64,000 bases of DNA from Pseudonocardia sp. GTDB lineage: Bacteria > Actinomycetota > Actinomycetes > Mycobacteriales > Pseudonocardiaceae. The position numbers and the translations under genes were made by a program. The notes under the pieces are model-generated. The model worked only from the letters and a program-made list of their open reading frames with translations. It did no database searches and had not been told where the DNA came from. The stretch is from contig NZ_JAJCYB010000131.1 in the NCBI RefSeq assembly GCF_029263155.1, positions 62,001 through 126,000 on the forward strand, in the 5' to 3' direction. Shown piece after piece: positions 17,001-25,702 of the stretch; position 1 is the stretch's first letter, and every line of letters begins with the position of its first letter.

Positions 17001-18041
17001 GTGCGGTCCGCGTCGACGTCGGTCACCCTCGCCGATGTGGCACGCCTGGCGGGCGTCTCCTCCGCGACGGCGTCGCGGGCACTGAGCGACCACCCGCACG
17101 TCGCCGCCGCCACCCGGGCACGGGTGCTGCGGGTGGCCGACGAGCTCGCCTACGTCGTGTCGCCCGACGCCTCACGGCTGGCTGCCGGCTCGACCGGGAG
17201 GGTGGCCGTCGTGGTCCCGCACCTGTCCCGGTGGTTCTTCGGGGCGGTGCTCGAGGGGCTGGAGGCCGCACTCCGGGAGGCCGGGATCGACCTGCTCCTC
17301 TACCGCGTCGGCGACGCCACGCAACGCCGTGCCTTCTTCGACCGGCTGCCGGTGCGGCGCAAGGTCGACGCGATCGTCGTGGTCGGGCTCGCCGTCGAGG
17401 GGTGGGAGCGCGAGCGGCTCGAGCTCATGGGGGTGGACATCGTGGCGGCGGGCGGGCAGGTGGCGGGCCACCCGTTCGTCCGCATCGACGACCACGGCGC
17501 CGGCCGCCAGGCCGTCGACCACCTGATCCATCTCGGGCACCGGCGGATCGGCATGATCGCCGCCGTGGACCCGGATCGGTGCGGCAGGGGGCCGGAGGCC
17601 CGCTCCGCCGCCTACCGCGACGCGCTGGCGGACGCCGGTGTCGAGGTGGACGAGGAGCTGGTGGCGGCCGTCGACCCGGGCGGTGCGGGCGGGGCGCGGG
17701 GGATGGCCCGGCTGCTGGGTCTGCGCGAGCCGCCGACGGCCGTGTTCGCGCACTCCGACGAGGCGGCGCTCGGCGCGGTGCGGACGCTGCGCAGGGCCGG
17801 GCTGCGCGTGCCCGACGACGCCTCGGTGGTCGGGATCGACGACCACCCGCTCGCCGATCTCGCCGACCTGACCACGGTCGGTCGCCCGGCGCGGGAGCAG
17901 GGCGTCGCCGCCGGTGCGATGGTGCGGGCGGTGCTGCGCGGCGAGGAGGCCGGGCCGGGGATCACGCTGCCCACCCAGCTGGTGCTGCGGGGCAGCACGG
18001 CGCCGCCGCGGGGCCGGAGGCGGCGCCCGCGATCGGATTGA
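17001..18041 (+). CDS. LacI-family transcriptional regulator
   Basis: 346 residues. The N-terminal helix-turn-helix TLADVARLAGVSSATASRAL (residues 7-26) is followed by a hinge helix (SPDASRLAAGSTG) and a periplasmic-binding-protein-like effector domain with typical LacI blocks (GHRRIGMIA, TAVFAHSDEAALGAVRTLRR, DDASVVGIDDHPLADL). It probably represses lpqY-sugABC and its own gene through the two operators in the divergent spacer and is released by a sugar; trehalose or a derivative is inferred. GTG 17001 was chosen from the -10 spacing. Confidence 0.9.
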   Translation: MRSASTSVTLADVARLAGVSSATASRALSDHPHVAAATRARVLRVADELAYVVSPDASRLAAGSTGRVAVVVPHLSRWFFGAVLEGLEAALREAGIDLLLYRVGDATQRRAFFDRLPVRRKVDAIVVVGLAVEGWERERLELMGVDIVAAGGQVAGHPFVRIDDHGAGRQAVDHLIHLGHRRIGMIAAVDPDRCGRGPEARSAAYRDALADAGVEVDEELVAAVDPGGAGGARGMARLLGLREPPTAVFAHSDEAALGAVRTLRRAGLRVPDDASVVGIDDHPLADLADLTTVGRPAREQGVAAGAMVRAVLRGEEAGPGITLPTQLVLRGSTAPPRGRRRRPRSD

Positions 18042-18391
18042 GGACCGCCGGTCCGGGTCGCGGCCGTGTGCGGTGGCCCGGGGTGCGGTGGCCCGGGGTG
18101 CGGCTTCCTGGTGCGCCGGTGGAGGGGTGCTGGGCCGGGGGTGCGGTGGCCCGAGTGCGGTGCCCTGGTGGCCGGGGCCGGGCCGGAGCCCGTGATCATC
18201 GGTTGGGAACCGTGAGGCGTTCCCCGGACGCCTCCCCGTGCCGAGACGCCGATCAATCCGGATGCGCACACACGCCCGGTGCCGGACCGGTGGTCACCGC
18301 CCCGGTGCCGGACCGGTGATCACCGCCGCCGGGTGCGGTCTGTCCGGCCGGCGACCGGAGTGCGGAGCGTCGCCGTGCCCCGCCGGGTCGC
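18042..18391. repeat. Repeat-rich intergenic region with a 26-base tandem duplication
   Basis: 350 bases with no recognisable gene. Around 18068-18165 the phrase GGTGCGGTGGCCC recurs imperfectly. At 18275-18300 and 18301-18326 the unit CCCGGTGCCGGACCGGTGRT plus CACCGC stands in direct tandem with a single mismatch. The unit contains a short palindromic core (CGGTGATCACCG in copy 2). Confidence 0.65.
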
Positions 18392-18610
18392 TCAGGCCGC
18401 CCGCCACACCGGCACCGGCGGCGCGGACGCCCGGGGCGTCGCGACCGCCAGCCCGGCCTCGATCAGCCAGAGCTGGGCGCGGGTGCAGGTGGGGCAGAGC
18501 CAGACGACGGTGCCGTCCGGCTCGTGCTGGCTGCTCCAGGCCAGCCCGGCCGCGGCGTCGGCGGTGCGGGGCAGCGCGCACAGGGGGCAGGTGCGGGTCT
18601 CCATGGCCAC
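18392..18610 (-). CDS. Small CPxC zinc-ribbon-like protein
   Basis: 72 residues (70 if started at the second ATG). Two cysteine pairs, CPLC near the N-terminus and CPTC about 30 residues later, suggest a single zinc ribbon. A tryptophan- and leucine-containing segment and a short Ala/Pro tail follow. No family is recognised and the function is unknown. It stands alone downstream of the aminotransferase gene on the same strand, about 90 bases away. Confidence 0.55.
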   Translation of the reverse strand: MAMETRTCPLCALPRTADAAAGLAWSSQHEPDGTVVWLCPTCTRAQLWLIEAGLAVATPRASAPPVPVWRAA

Positions 18611-18704
18611 CGAGGGTGGACGGCGTCCTTTGCCGGGCCGTGAACGCCGTGGGAACGCTGCGGTCCCTTGACCTCCGACTACCGGTCGTCCGACGAGCCG
18701 CGGT

Positions 18705-19853
18705 TCAGAGCGCGCTCAGGAAGCGGTCCATCCGGACCAGCGCCTCCTCCAGTTGGGGTAGCGCCGTGGCGTAGGAGCACCGGATGTGCCCCTCGCCGGA
18801 CGGTCCGAACACGTTGCCGGGGACGACCGCCACGCTCTCCGCGTGCAGCAGTCGCTCGGCGAAGGTCTCCGAGTCGAGCCCGGAGGACCGGATCGAGGGG
18901 AACGCGTAGAACGCCCCGCCCGGCTCCGGGCAGTCCAGCCCGATCCCGCGCAGCCCCTTGACGAACACGCGGCGGCGCCGGTCGTAGTCGGCCACCATCG
19001 TCTCGACGTCGTCGTCGGGGCCGCTCAGGGCCTCCACGGCGGCGAGCTGGGAGACGTGCGGAGCGCACAGCATCGTGTACTGGTGCACCCGCACGCACAG
19101 CTCGGCGACGGCCTGCGGCGCGCAGATCCAGCCGACCCGCCAGCCGGTCATCGCGTGGGCCTTGGAGAAGCCGCCCAGCAGGACGGTGCGCTCCCGGGCC
19201 AGCGTCCCCAGGCAGGTGTGCACGCCGTCGTAGGTGAGGCGGTCGTAGATCTCGTCGGAGATCAGGTAGAGGTCGTGCTGCTCGGCCAGGCGGACCAGCG
19301 CCTCCAGCGCCGCCCGCGGCTGCACGGCGCCGGTCGGGTTGGCGGGGGAGCCGATCAGGATCGCCTTCGTGCGCGGGGTGATCGCGGCGGCGACGACGTC
19401 GGCGTCGATCGCGAACCCGTCCTCCCACCGCGTCGGCACCCGCACGGGCGTGCCCCCGGCGAACCCGACGCACGGCTCGTACGCCACGTAGCAGGGCTCC
19501 GGCACGATCACCTCGTCGCCGGGGTTGAGCAACACCCGCAGCACGAGGTCGAGGCCCTCGGAGACCCCGGTCGTGACGAGGCACTCGTCGCCGGGGTCGT
19601 AGTCGGCGCCGTAGCGGGCGGCGAGGTCGGCGCAGACCAGCTCGCGCAGCCGCGGCAGCCCCGCGTTGGAGGTGTAGGTGGTGTATCCGTGCTCGAGGGC
19701 GTAGATCCCGGCCTCGCGGATGCGCCACGGCGTCACGAAGTCGGGCTCGCCGACGCCCAGGGAGATCACGTCGTCCATCTCGGCGGCGATGTCGAAGAAC
19801 CGCCGGATCCCCGAGGGCGGGCAGGCGGCGATCACCGCGTTGAGCGGCCTCAC
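18705..19853 (-). CDS. Class I/II PLP-dependent aminotransferase
   Basis: 382 residues from GTG 19853. Fold type I signatures: SLGVGEPDFVTPWRIREAG at the N-terminus, YTSNAGLPRLRE, the substrate/PLP Asn in GSPANPTGA, ISDEIYDRLTY with the PLP Asp, and the Schiff-base Lys in GGFSKAHAMTGWRVGW. It resembles AspC-like aromatic/aspartate/alanine aminotransferases; the amino donor cannot be told. The start overlaps the stop of the Lrp-type regulator by four bases (GTGA), so regulator and enzyme are translated together. That context suggests amino-acid-responsive control. Confidence 0.9.
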   Translation of the reverse strand: MRPLNAVIAACPPSGIRRFFDIAAEMDDVISLGVGEPDFVTPWRIREAGIYALEHGYTTYTSNAGLPRLRELVCADLAARYGADYDPGDECLVTTGVSEGLDLVLRVLLNPGDEVIVPEPCYVAYEPCVGFAGGTPVRVPTRWEDGFAIDADVVAAAITPRTKAILIGSPANPTGAVQPRAALEALVRLAEQHDLYLISDEIYDRLTYDGVHTCLGTLARERTVLLGGFSKAHAMTGWRVGWICAPQAVAELCVRVHQYTMLCAPHVSQLAAVEALSGPDDDVETMVADYDRRRRVFVKGLRGIGLDCPEPGGAFYAFPSIRSSGLDSETFAERLLHAESVAVVPGNVFGPSGEGHIRCSYATALPQLEEALVRMDRFLSAL

Positions 19854-20341
19854 GGCGTCACCGGCAGGCGGTGGTCGGGGTCCGGGGTGGCGAAGGAGTC
19901 GCCGTCGCGCTTGTAGGTCTTGAGCACGAAGTGCGTGGCCGTGGCCCGGACGCGGTCGATCGTGGACAGCTTCTGCGACACGAAGTCCGACACCGCGCGG
20001 ATGCTGCGGCCGTCGACGGTGCAGCGCAGGTCCTGGCTGCCCGAGACGAGGTACACGCTGCGCACCTCGGGGAACCGCGCGATCCGCTCGGCCACGTCGT
20101 CGAAGCCGACCCCGCGCGCCGGGGCGAGCGAGACGTCGATGAAGGCGGTGACCATCTCGCTGGTCGGGTCGTCGTCGACGGCGTCCCAGTTCACGACGGC
20201 CTTGTAGCGCCGGATCGCGCCCGACGCCTCCCACGCCGCGACCGCGGCCCGTACGTCGGCGACCGGGATGCCGGTCATGGTGGCGAGGGTGTCGTGGGAG
20301 AGCTGGGCGTCGCGCTCCAGCAGTTCGAGGATCTGGCGCAC
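19850..20341 (-). CDS. Lrp/AsnC-family transcriptional regulator
   Basis: 163 residues from GTG 20341 (VRQILELLERDAQLSHDTLA). A longer form from GTG 20374 would overlap the upstream gene and add 11 residues. An N-terminal winged helix-turn-helix (LSHDTLATMTGIPVADVRAAV) is followed by a RAM/AsnC ligand-binding domain (EMVTAFIDVSL ... VRSVYLVSGSQDLRC). Lrp proteins sense amino acids and often control neighbouring amino-acid enzymes. Here the regulator is sandwiched between two aminotransferase genes on the same strand, the likely targets. Confidence 0.88.
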   Translation of the reverse strand: MRQILELLERDAQLSHDTLATMTGIPVADVRAAVAAWEASGAIRRYKAVVNWDAVDDDPTSEMVTAFIDVSLAPARGVGFDDVAERIARFPEVRSVYLVSGSQDLRCTVDGRSIRAVSDFVSQKLSTIDRVRATATHFVLKTYKRDGDSFATPDPDHRLPVTP

Positions 20342-20351
20342 GTCCGCGACC

Positions 20352-21548
20352 CTACGTCCCCGCGCGTAGCGCACGCGGAGCGCGCCTCGACACGGCCCGC
20401 GCCAGCCGCCGCACCGCCTCGGTGATCACCGGTGCGGGGTGGGAGGCGTAGCAGCAGCGGATCGCCGACGGTGCCGGCTCGGCCACGGCGAACGCGCTGC
20501 CCGGCACGACACCCACGCCGTGGTCCAGCGCGCGGGGGAGCAGGGCCGTGGTGTCGACGCCGGGCAGGTCCAGCCAGCAGAACATCCCACCGGCCGGCAC
20601 GGAGCAGGTGGCGCCGGGCAGGTGCTGAGCCACGGCCGCGGTGAACGCGCGCGCCCGGCCCGCGACGGCCGCCCGGACGTGGCGCAGGTGCGCGTCGAAC
20701 CAGCCGGCGTCGGCGAGCAGGTCGGCGGTGACGGCCTGCGTCAGCGACGAGGTGCACAGGTCGGTGCACTGCTTGAGCCGCTCGACGGCCGCGGTGAGTT
20801 CGGGCGGGCCGTGCAACCAGCCGATCCGCAGCGCCGGGGCGAGCACCTTGGACGCGCTGCCCAGCCGGACCACCCGGTCGGTGTGGGCCGCGACCGGCGG
20901 CGGTGACGCGCCGTCGAAGGAGAGCAGGTCGTACGGGTCGTCCTCCACGACGAGGAAGCCGAACTCCTCGGCCAGTGCGGCCAGGTGCCCGCGGCGCTGC
21001 GCGGCGAGGGTCACGCCGCGGGGGTTGTGGAAGGTCGGGACGGTGTGCACGAGGCGCGGGCGCAGGCCGCCGCGCAGGCGGTGTTCGAGCAGGTCGACCC
21101 GCATGCCGCCGGTGTCGAGGGGGACCGGGTGCAGCGTGGCACCCGCGGCCTGGAACGCCTGCAGCGCGCCGACGTAGGCCGGGTCCTCGACCACCACCGG
21201 GTCGCCGGGATCGAGCACCGCGCGCGCGACGAGGTCCAGTGCCTGCTGCGAACCGGTCGTGACGACGACGCGGGCGACCGGCCGCCCGCAGCGCGCGGTC
21301 TCGTGATCGACGAGCACGGTGCGCAGGGACGCGAGGCCCGCGGTCTCGCCGTACTGGATCGCGGACGGGTCGGTGAGCACGGCCGCGGCGGCCGCGGCGA
21401 TCCGCTCCCGGGGCATCAGGTCGGGAGCGGGCAGGCCACCGGCCAGGCTGATGACCGGCGTCGCCCCCGCCCGGCCCGGGGCGGTGAGCGCGAGCAGGTC
21501 GCGGATCGCGGAGCCGCGCACGGCGCGGGCGGCGGTGGACAGGTTCAC
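20352..21548 (-). CDS. PLP-dependent aminotransferase of the MocR/2-aminoadipate type
   Basis: 398 residues from GTG 21548. It looks like the aminotransferase part of MocR-like proteins or LysN/2-aminoadipate aminotransferases: ISLAGGLPAPDLMPRE, IQYGETAGLASLR, VTTGSQQALDLVARAVLDPG, TVPTFHNPRG, VVEDDPYDLL, and the Schiff-base Lys in RLGSASKVLAPALRIGWL. No N-terminal GntR helix-turn-helix is present, so it is an enzyme rather than a MocR regulator. The donor amino acid is unknown. It is first in a three-gene unit with the Lrp gene 10 bases downstream. Confidence 0.88.
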   Translation of the reverse strand: MNLSTAARAVRGSAIRDLLALTAPGRAGATPVISLAGGLPAPDLMPRERIAAAAAAVLTDPSAIQYGETAGLASLRTVLVDHETARCGRPVARVVVTTGSQQALDLVARAVLDPGDPVVVEDPAYVGALQAFQAAGATLHPVPLDTGGMRVDLLEHRLRGGLRPRLVHTVPTFHNPRGVTLAAQRRGHLAALAEEFGFLVVEDDPYDLLSFDGASPPPVAAHTDRVVRLGSASKVLAPALRIGWLHGPPELTAAVERLKQCTDLCTSSLTQAVTADLLADAGWFDAHLRHVRAAVAGRARAFTAAVAQHLPGATCSVPAGGMFCWLDLPGVDTTALLPRALDHGVGVVPGSAFAVAEPAPSAIRCCYASHPAPVITEAVRRLARAVSRRAPRALRAGT

Positions 21549-21767
21549 GGGTACCTCGCGGTCGATCCGGCGGGAGGGACGTCCTGGATCGACAGGGCGG
21601 GTGGCGCGGTCCGGGGGTGGCGGGCCCGTGTCGATGATGCCGGTGTCTCCCGAAATACGGAACTCAGTTCTCCTTGAATGGAACAGAAGGCCGGTTCCGG
21701 CCCGCCCGTCCCGCCGGGGGTCCCGGGCCGTTCCCGGACCGTCGGTACCCGGTGGCAGGGTGGCGGG
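21549..21767. promoter_or_regulatory. Divergent promoter region, aminotransferase / rarA
   Basis: A 219-base spacer between divergent genes. It contains the hyphenated palindrome GAACT-C-AGTTC (21660-21670), a candidate operator for the leftward unit, and CAGGGT (21756-21761), a weak -10 six bases before the rarA GTG. The identity of any regulator is not shown. Confidence 0.4.
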
Positions 21768-23120
21768 GTGACCACCGACGCGGACGGGCTGTTCGAGCTC
21801 GACGAGCCCGCCCCGACCCCCGCGCCGGACGGCCCGCGGGCCACCGCCCCGCTGGCCGCCAGGATGCGCCCGCGCACCCTCGACGAGGTCGTGGGCCAGG
21901 CGCAGCTGCTGGCCCCCGGAGCTCCGCTGCGGCGGCTGGTGGAGGGCGGGGCGGCGGCGTCGGTCCTGCTCTACGGCCCGCCCGGCACCGGCAAGACCAC
22001 GATCGCGCGGCTGCTCTCCCAGGTCGGCTCCCGGCACTTCGTGGCCCTCTCGGCGCTGTCGTCGGGGGTCAAGGAGCTGCGCGAGGTGATCGCCGATGCC
22101 CGCCGCCGCCGCGACCATCACGAGCAGCAGACCGTCCTGTTCATCGACGAGGTGCACCGGTTCTCCCGGACCCAGCAGGACGCCCTGCTCGGCGCGGTGG
22201 AGGACCGGCTGGTGCTGCTCGTGGCCGCCACCACGGAGAACCCGTCGTTCTCGGTGGTGGCGCCGCTGCTGTCGCGCTCGCTGGTGCTGCAGCTGCGGTC
22301 GCTGTCCGACGACGAGGTGCGCGAGCTGCTGCGCCGGGCCGTCGCCGACCCGCGCGGGCTCGCCGGTGCCGTCGAGCTGGTGGGCGACGCCGAGGACGCG
22401 CTGGTCCGGCTCGCGGCGGGGGATGCCCGCCGCGCCCTCACCGCCCTGGAGGCCGCCGCCGACGGGGTGGCCGGCACCGGGGGCGGCGTGATCGACGTGC
22501 CGGCCGTCGAGCGGGCCGTCACCGAGGCCACCGTGCGCTACGACCGGCAGGGCGACCAGCACTACGACGTCATCAGCGCGTTCATCAAGTCCATCCGCGG
22601 CTCCGATCCCGACGCCGCGCTGCACTATCTGGCCCGCATGATCGTGGCGGGCGAGGACCCGCGGTTCATCGCGCGCCGGCTGGTGGTGCACGCCAGCGAG
22701 GACGTCGGGCTCGCCGACCCCACCGCGCTGCAGGCCGCCGTCGCCGCGGCGCAGACCGTGGCGCTGATCGGGATGCCCGAGGCCCGGCTCGCGCTCGCGC
22801 AGGCCACGGTGCACCTGGCCACCGCGCCCAAGTCGAACGCGGTGATCGCCGGCATCGACGCGGCGATGGCCGACGTCCGCGCCGGCGCCGTCGGGGCGGT
22901 GCCGCCGCACCTGCGCGACGGTCACTACAGCGGTGCGGAGAAGCTCGGCAACGCCGTGGGCTACCGCTACCCGCACGACAGCCCCGACGGCGTGCTGGCC
23001 CAGCAGTACCCGCCCGATGCGCTGGTCGGCAGGGACTACTACGAGCCGACCCCGCACGGCGGGGAGCGCACGCTGTCCGAGCGCCTGGCCAAGCTGCGCC
23101 GGGCCGTCCGCGGGCGCTGA
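21768..23120 (+). CDS. rarA: Replication-associated recombination protein A (RarA/MgsA)
   Basis: 450 residues. AAA+ ATPase with Walker A GPPGTGKT at about 70-77, Walker [11 protein letters not shown] at 125-134, sensor 1 [11 protein letters not shown], and the C-terminal RarA tetramerisation region ([19 protein letters not shown] ... [20 protein letters not shown]). RarA acts at stalled replication forks with SSB. GTG 21768 ([14 protein letters not shown]) is preferred over an ATG 90 bases upstream, because family proteins begin with a short acidic FxLF-type lead such as LFELDEP. Monocistronic by spacing. Confidence 0.94.
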   Translation: MTTDADGLFELDEPAPTPAPDGPRATAPLAARMRPRTLDEVVGQAQLLAPGAPLRRLVEGGAAASVLLYGPPGTGKTTIARLLSQVGSRHFVALSALSSGVKELREVIADARRRRDHHEQQTVLFIDEVHRFSRTQQDALLGAVEDRLVLLVAATTENPSFSVVAPLLSRSLVLQLRSLSDDEVRELLRRAVADPRGLAGAVELVGDAEDALVRLAAGDARRALTALEAAADGVAGTGGGVIDVPAVERAVTEATVRYDRQGDQHYDVISAFIKSIRGSDPDAALHYLARMIVAGEDPRFIARRLVVHASEDVGLADPTALQAAVAAAQTVALIGMPEARLALAQATVHLATAPKSNAVIAGIDAAMADVRAGAVGAVPPHLRDGHYSGAEKLGNAVGYRYPHDSPDGVLAQQYPPDALVGRDYYEPTPHGGERTLSERLAKLRRAVRGR

Positions 23121-23125
23121 CCCCC

Positions 23126-23193
23126 GACCCGCGCACCTTCGGGCCACCCGCGCATGTCCCGACGTGCGCAGGTCGCCGCGAGGTGCGCGGGTC
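23126..23193. repeat. Intergenic palindromic element, family A copy 2
   Basis: Perfect 13-base arms GACCCGCGCACCT (23126-23138) and AGGTGCGCGGGTC (23181-23193) flank an inner near-palindrome, CGCATGTCCCGACGTGCG. It lies between convergent genes five bases after the rarA stop, so it could also act as a bidirectional transcription barrier, though there is no T tract. Family A copy 1 lies at 7869-7935. Confidence 0.8.
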
Positions 23194-23198
23194 GCGGG

Positions 23199-24086
23199 TC
23201 AGGTGCCGAGGTCCGCGCGGAACTGCATCGCCTTGTACGGCCAGTTGCGGGCGGTGTTCCACTGGCTCACCACGAGGTGCAGGTCGTCCGTGCGGGAGCC
23301 GGGCAGCACGTAGCCGCCGTAGAGCTGCGCCACCCGCCCGGCCGCGTGGTCCTCGTGCTCCCACGCGCAGCCGTGCAGCACCGTGACCCGGCGGGCGGTG
23401 TGCAGGTCGTCGAGCGGGGAGGCGAGGTCGAGGACGTCGATGCGGTAGTTCCCGGCGTCGAACACCGACAGCAGCCAGCGGTCCTGCACCCGGCGCAGGC
23501 TCAGCTCGCCGAACGCCCCGGGCAGCGTGGTCGTCGGCGGCCGGTCCCAGGCCCACCCCTCGGCCGGCGAGTGGCCCCAGCTCTGCCAGGCCCCCGGGTC
23601 GGTGATCCGGTCCTCGGGCACGCGGTGCAGCAGGAGGCCCCTGTCCCGCTGGAAGCCGGTGGTGAACGCGTGGACGAAGCCGTCGTCGCCGCGTTCCCAG
23701 GTGAGCATCTGGAACAGCCCGCCGTGGTGCCCGCCCGGCCAGCGGGCCCCCGTCGGGCGCCAGGTGAGGCCCTGGTCGCGGGAGCTGTGGATCTCCGTCC
23801 AGTGCACCCGGCCGAGCTCGCGGCACACCATCACGTGCAGGTACATCGTGTCGCCGACGGTGATGACGTCCGTGGGCAGCACGGTGGTGACCCGCCGCGG
23901 CCTGCCCGCGAACCAGCGCGGGAACCGGTGGAGGTAGCGCACCACCTGCCGCGCCCGCCGGCCCCGCCCGGCGGCCCCGGTCCAGCGGACGCCGGTGGGC
24001 ACCGATGCGGGGTCGCCGAACAGCACCACCGGCGAGCGCCAGCCCCACCCGCCCGCGCGCGCCGATGCGAAGGTGTCGCCGAACAC
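23199..24086 (-). CDS. DUF4185-domain protein, main ORF of a frameshifted gene
   Basis: 295 residues from GTG 24086. The sequence fits the DUF4185 five-bladed-propeller-like family (FGDTFASARAGGWGWRSP, SRDQGLTW, WNTARNWPYKAMQFR at the end), whose function is unknown. The start at 24086 falls inside the conserved domain. In the same frame just upstream lies HTDRFGIGGTDLG, a typical domain beginning without any start codon. A proper start with VGAATKITDLTGG is in another frame, at GTG 24199. One missing base near 24162-24164 would join them. It is therefore either a real frameshift (pseudogene) or a sequencing error. No signal peptide is visible. Confidence 0.7.
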   Translation of the reverse strand: MFGDTFASARAGGWGWRSPVVLFGDPASVPTGVRWTGAAGRGRRARQVVRYLHRFPRWFAGRPRRVTTVLPTDVITVGDTMYLHVMVCRELGRVHWTEIHSSRDQGLTWRPTGARWPGGHHGGLFQMLTWERGDDGFVHAFTTGFQRDRGLLLHRVPEDRITDPGAWQSWGHSPAEGWAWDRPPTTTLPGAFGELSLRRVQDRWLLSVFDAGNYRIDVLDLASPLDDLHTARRVTVLHGCAWEHEDHAAGRVAQLYGGYVLPGSRTDDLHLVVSQWNTARNWPYKAMQFRADLGT

Positions 24087-24199
24087 GGAGACCAGCCGCC
24101 CGTCGGGGGCGGTGGTGGTCGTGCCCAGGTCGGTACCGCCGATGCCGAACCGGTCGGTGTGCCGCCGGTGAGATCGGTGATCTTGGTTGCCGCGCCCAC
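24087..24199 (-). pseudogene. Displaced 5' end of the DUF4185 gene
   Basis: From GTG 24199 the codons read VGAATKITDLTGG, then the conserved reading continues one frame over as HTDRFGIGGTDLG into the ORF starting at 24086. An in-frame TGA lies just upstream of the second frame, so no alternative start can rescue it. The break maps to the GGCGG stretch complementary to 24162-24166. Confidence 0.65.
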
Positions 24200-24424
24200 G
24201 CCGTCAGCGTGGCACGGGAGCCGCAGCGGTCGATGGTGGGCCGTCACCGCCGGGCCCGGGCGACCGCCGGGCCCGGGTGACCGCCGGGCCGCCGCGTGTC
24301 CGCGTGCTGCGGGGTGTCCCGCGCGCCGTCGGGGTCCCTGCGCGCCGCCGGCAGCGCGCGAGACGCGGTTCGGTGCGCGAGTCCACGGGCAGGTGCCGGG
24401 CGGCCTCCGCGACCGGGCCGCGGT
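24200..24424. repeat. Intergenic spacer with 17-base tandem repeat
   Basis: The unit ACCGCCGGGCCCGGGYG stands at 24246-24262 and 24263-24279, with a partial third copy to 24290. Further on (24300-24390) scattered GCGCGC motifs recall the GCGCGCGAACC family. No gene is recognised. Confidence 0.6.
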
Positions 24425-25681
24425 CTACCGGGCCGGGTCCCGCTGGACCGGGCAGCTCATGCACCGCGGCCCGCCCCGCCCGCGCCCCAGCTCACCGCCC
24501 GGGATGTCGAGCACCTCGATGCCGTGGCGGCGCAGGAACGTGTTCGTGGTGACGTTGCGCTCGTAGGTGACGACCACGCCGGGGGAGACGGCGAGGACGT
24601 TGCAGCCGTCGTCCCACTGCTCGCGCTCGGCGGCGTGCACGTCCTGCTCCGCGGTGAGCACCCGGATCTCCGCGAGCCCCAGCGCGTCGGCGATCGCGCG
24701 GTGCATGCCGTCCGGGGGGTGGTCGGTGACGTGCAGCTCCTTCTCGTCGTCCCCCGGGCGCACCGTGTACGCCGGGAGCATCCCGAGGCCCGCGTACTTC
24801 GTGAACGTCTCGGGGTCGACCATCGTCATCACGGTGTCGAGGTGCATCAGGGCCCGGGTCTCGGGCATCCGCACGGCCACGATCCGGTCGACCTCGCCAC
24901 CGGCGAACAGCGTCCGCGCCAGCCGTTCCACCCCGGCGGCCGTGGTGCGCTCGCTCAACCCGACCAGCACGGCGCTCCCGCCCCCGTCGGCCGAGGCGCC
25001 GAGCACGAGCATGTCGCCGCCCTCGGTGGTGGCCACCCCGTTCGCCGAGCCGGGCGACCAGATCCGGAACTCGCCCCCGGCGAACAGGGGGTGCCAGCGG
25101 TACACGGCCTCGTAGTGCAGGGTCTCGCGGATCCGGGCCTGCTTGCGCATGCTGTTGATCGACACGCCGCCGCCGATCCAGGCCGAGGTGTCGCGCGTGT
25201 AGAGGTGGTTGGGCAGCGGTTCGAGCACGAAGTCGTCGGGGTCGAGGACGTGGAAGGCCACCGACCGCGGCTCCGGGATCCGGTCCAGCACCTCGCGCTT
25301 GGTGATCCCGCCGACCAGGTGCTCGGTGAGGGTGTCCAGGTCCATCGCGTCGAAGCAGTTGCGCAGGGCGTCGATCGCCATCGGGCCGTAGACGCGCTCG
25401 TCGACGATCCGGTCGAGTATGTGGGCGCGCGCCTCCGGGATGCCGACGGTCGTGCGCAGCAGCTCCCCGAACAGGTGCACCGCGACGCCGCGCTCGCGCA
25501 GCAGCGCCGCGAAGCGGTCGTGCTCGGACCGGGCGCGCTGCACCCACAGCACGTCGTCGAACAACAGCCGGTCCTTGTTGCCCGGCGTGAGCCGTTTCAG
25601 CTCCAGGCCGGGCCGGTGCAGGATCACCTGGCGCAGGGGCCCGACCTCGGAGTCGACGCGGAACACGGTGCCATCCTGCAC
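24425..25681 (-). CDS. arcA: Arginine deiminase
   Basis: 418 residues, full length for the family. It hydrolyses L-arginine to citrulline and ammonia. Expected catalytic positions are all visible: Asp164 (YTRDTS), Glu220 (TEGGDMLVL), His280 and Asp282 (LMHLDTVMT), and the nucleophile Cys410 ([11 protein letters not shown]). Start GTG 25681 lies 21 bases after the stop of the upstream DNRLRE gene, so the two may be co-transcribed. No arcB, arcC or arginine/ornithine antiporter gene is nearby, so the complete ATP-yielding ADI pathway is not encoded here. The enzyme may serve arginine turnover or acid tolerance. Confidence 0.93.
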   Translation of the reverse strand: MQDGTVFRVDSEVGPLRQVILHRPGLELKRLTPGNKDRLLFDDVLWVQRARSEHDRFAALLRERGVAVHLFGELLRTTVGIPEARAHILDRIVDERVYGPMAIDALRNCFDAMDLDTLTEHLVGGITKREVLDRIPEPRSVAFHVLDPDDFVLEPLPNHLYTRDTSAWIGGGVSINSMRKQARIRETLHYEAVYRWHPLFAGGEFRIWSPGSANGVATTEGGDMLVLGASADGGGSAVLVGLSERTTAAGVERLARTLFAGGEVDRIVAVRMPETRALMHLDTVMTMVDPETFTKYAGLGMLPAYTVRPGDDEKELHVTDHPPDGMHRAIADALGLAEIRVLTAEQDVHAAEREQWDDGCNVLAVSPGVVVTYERNVTTNTFLRRHGIEVLDIPGGELGRGRGGPRCMSCPVQRDPAR

Positions 25682-25702
25682 CGCCCGCGCCGCCTGGCGG
25701 TG

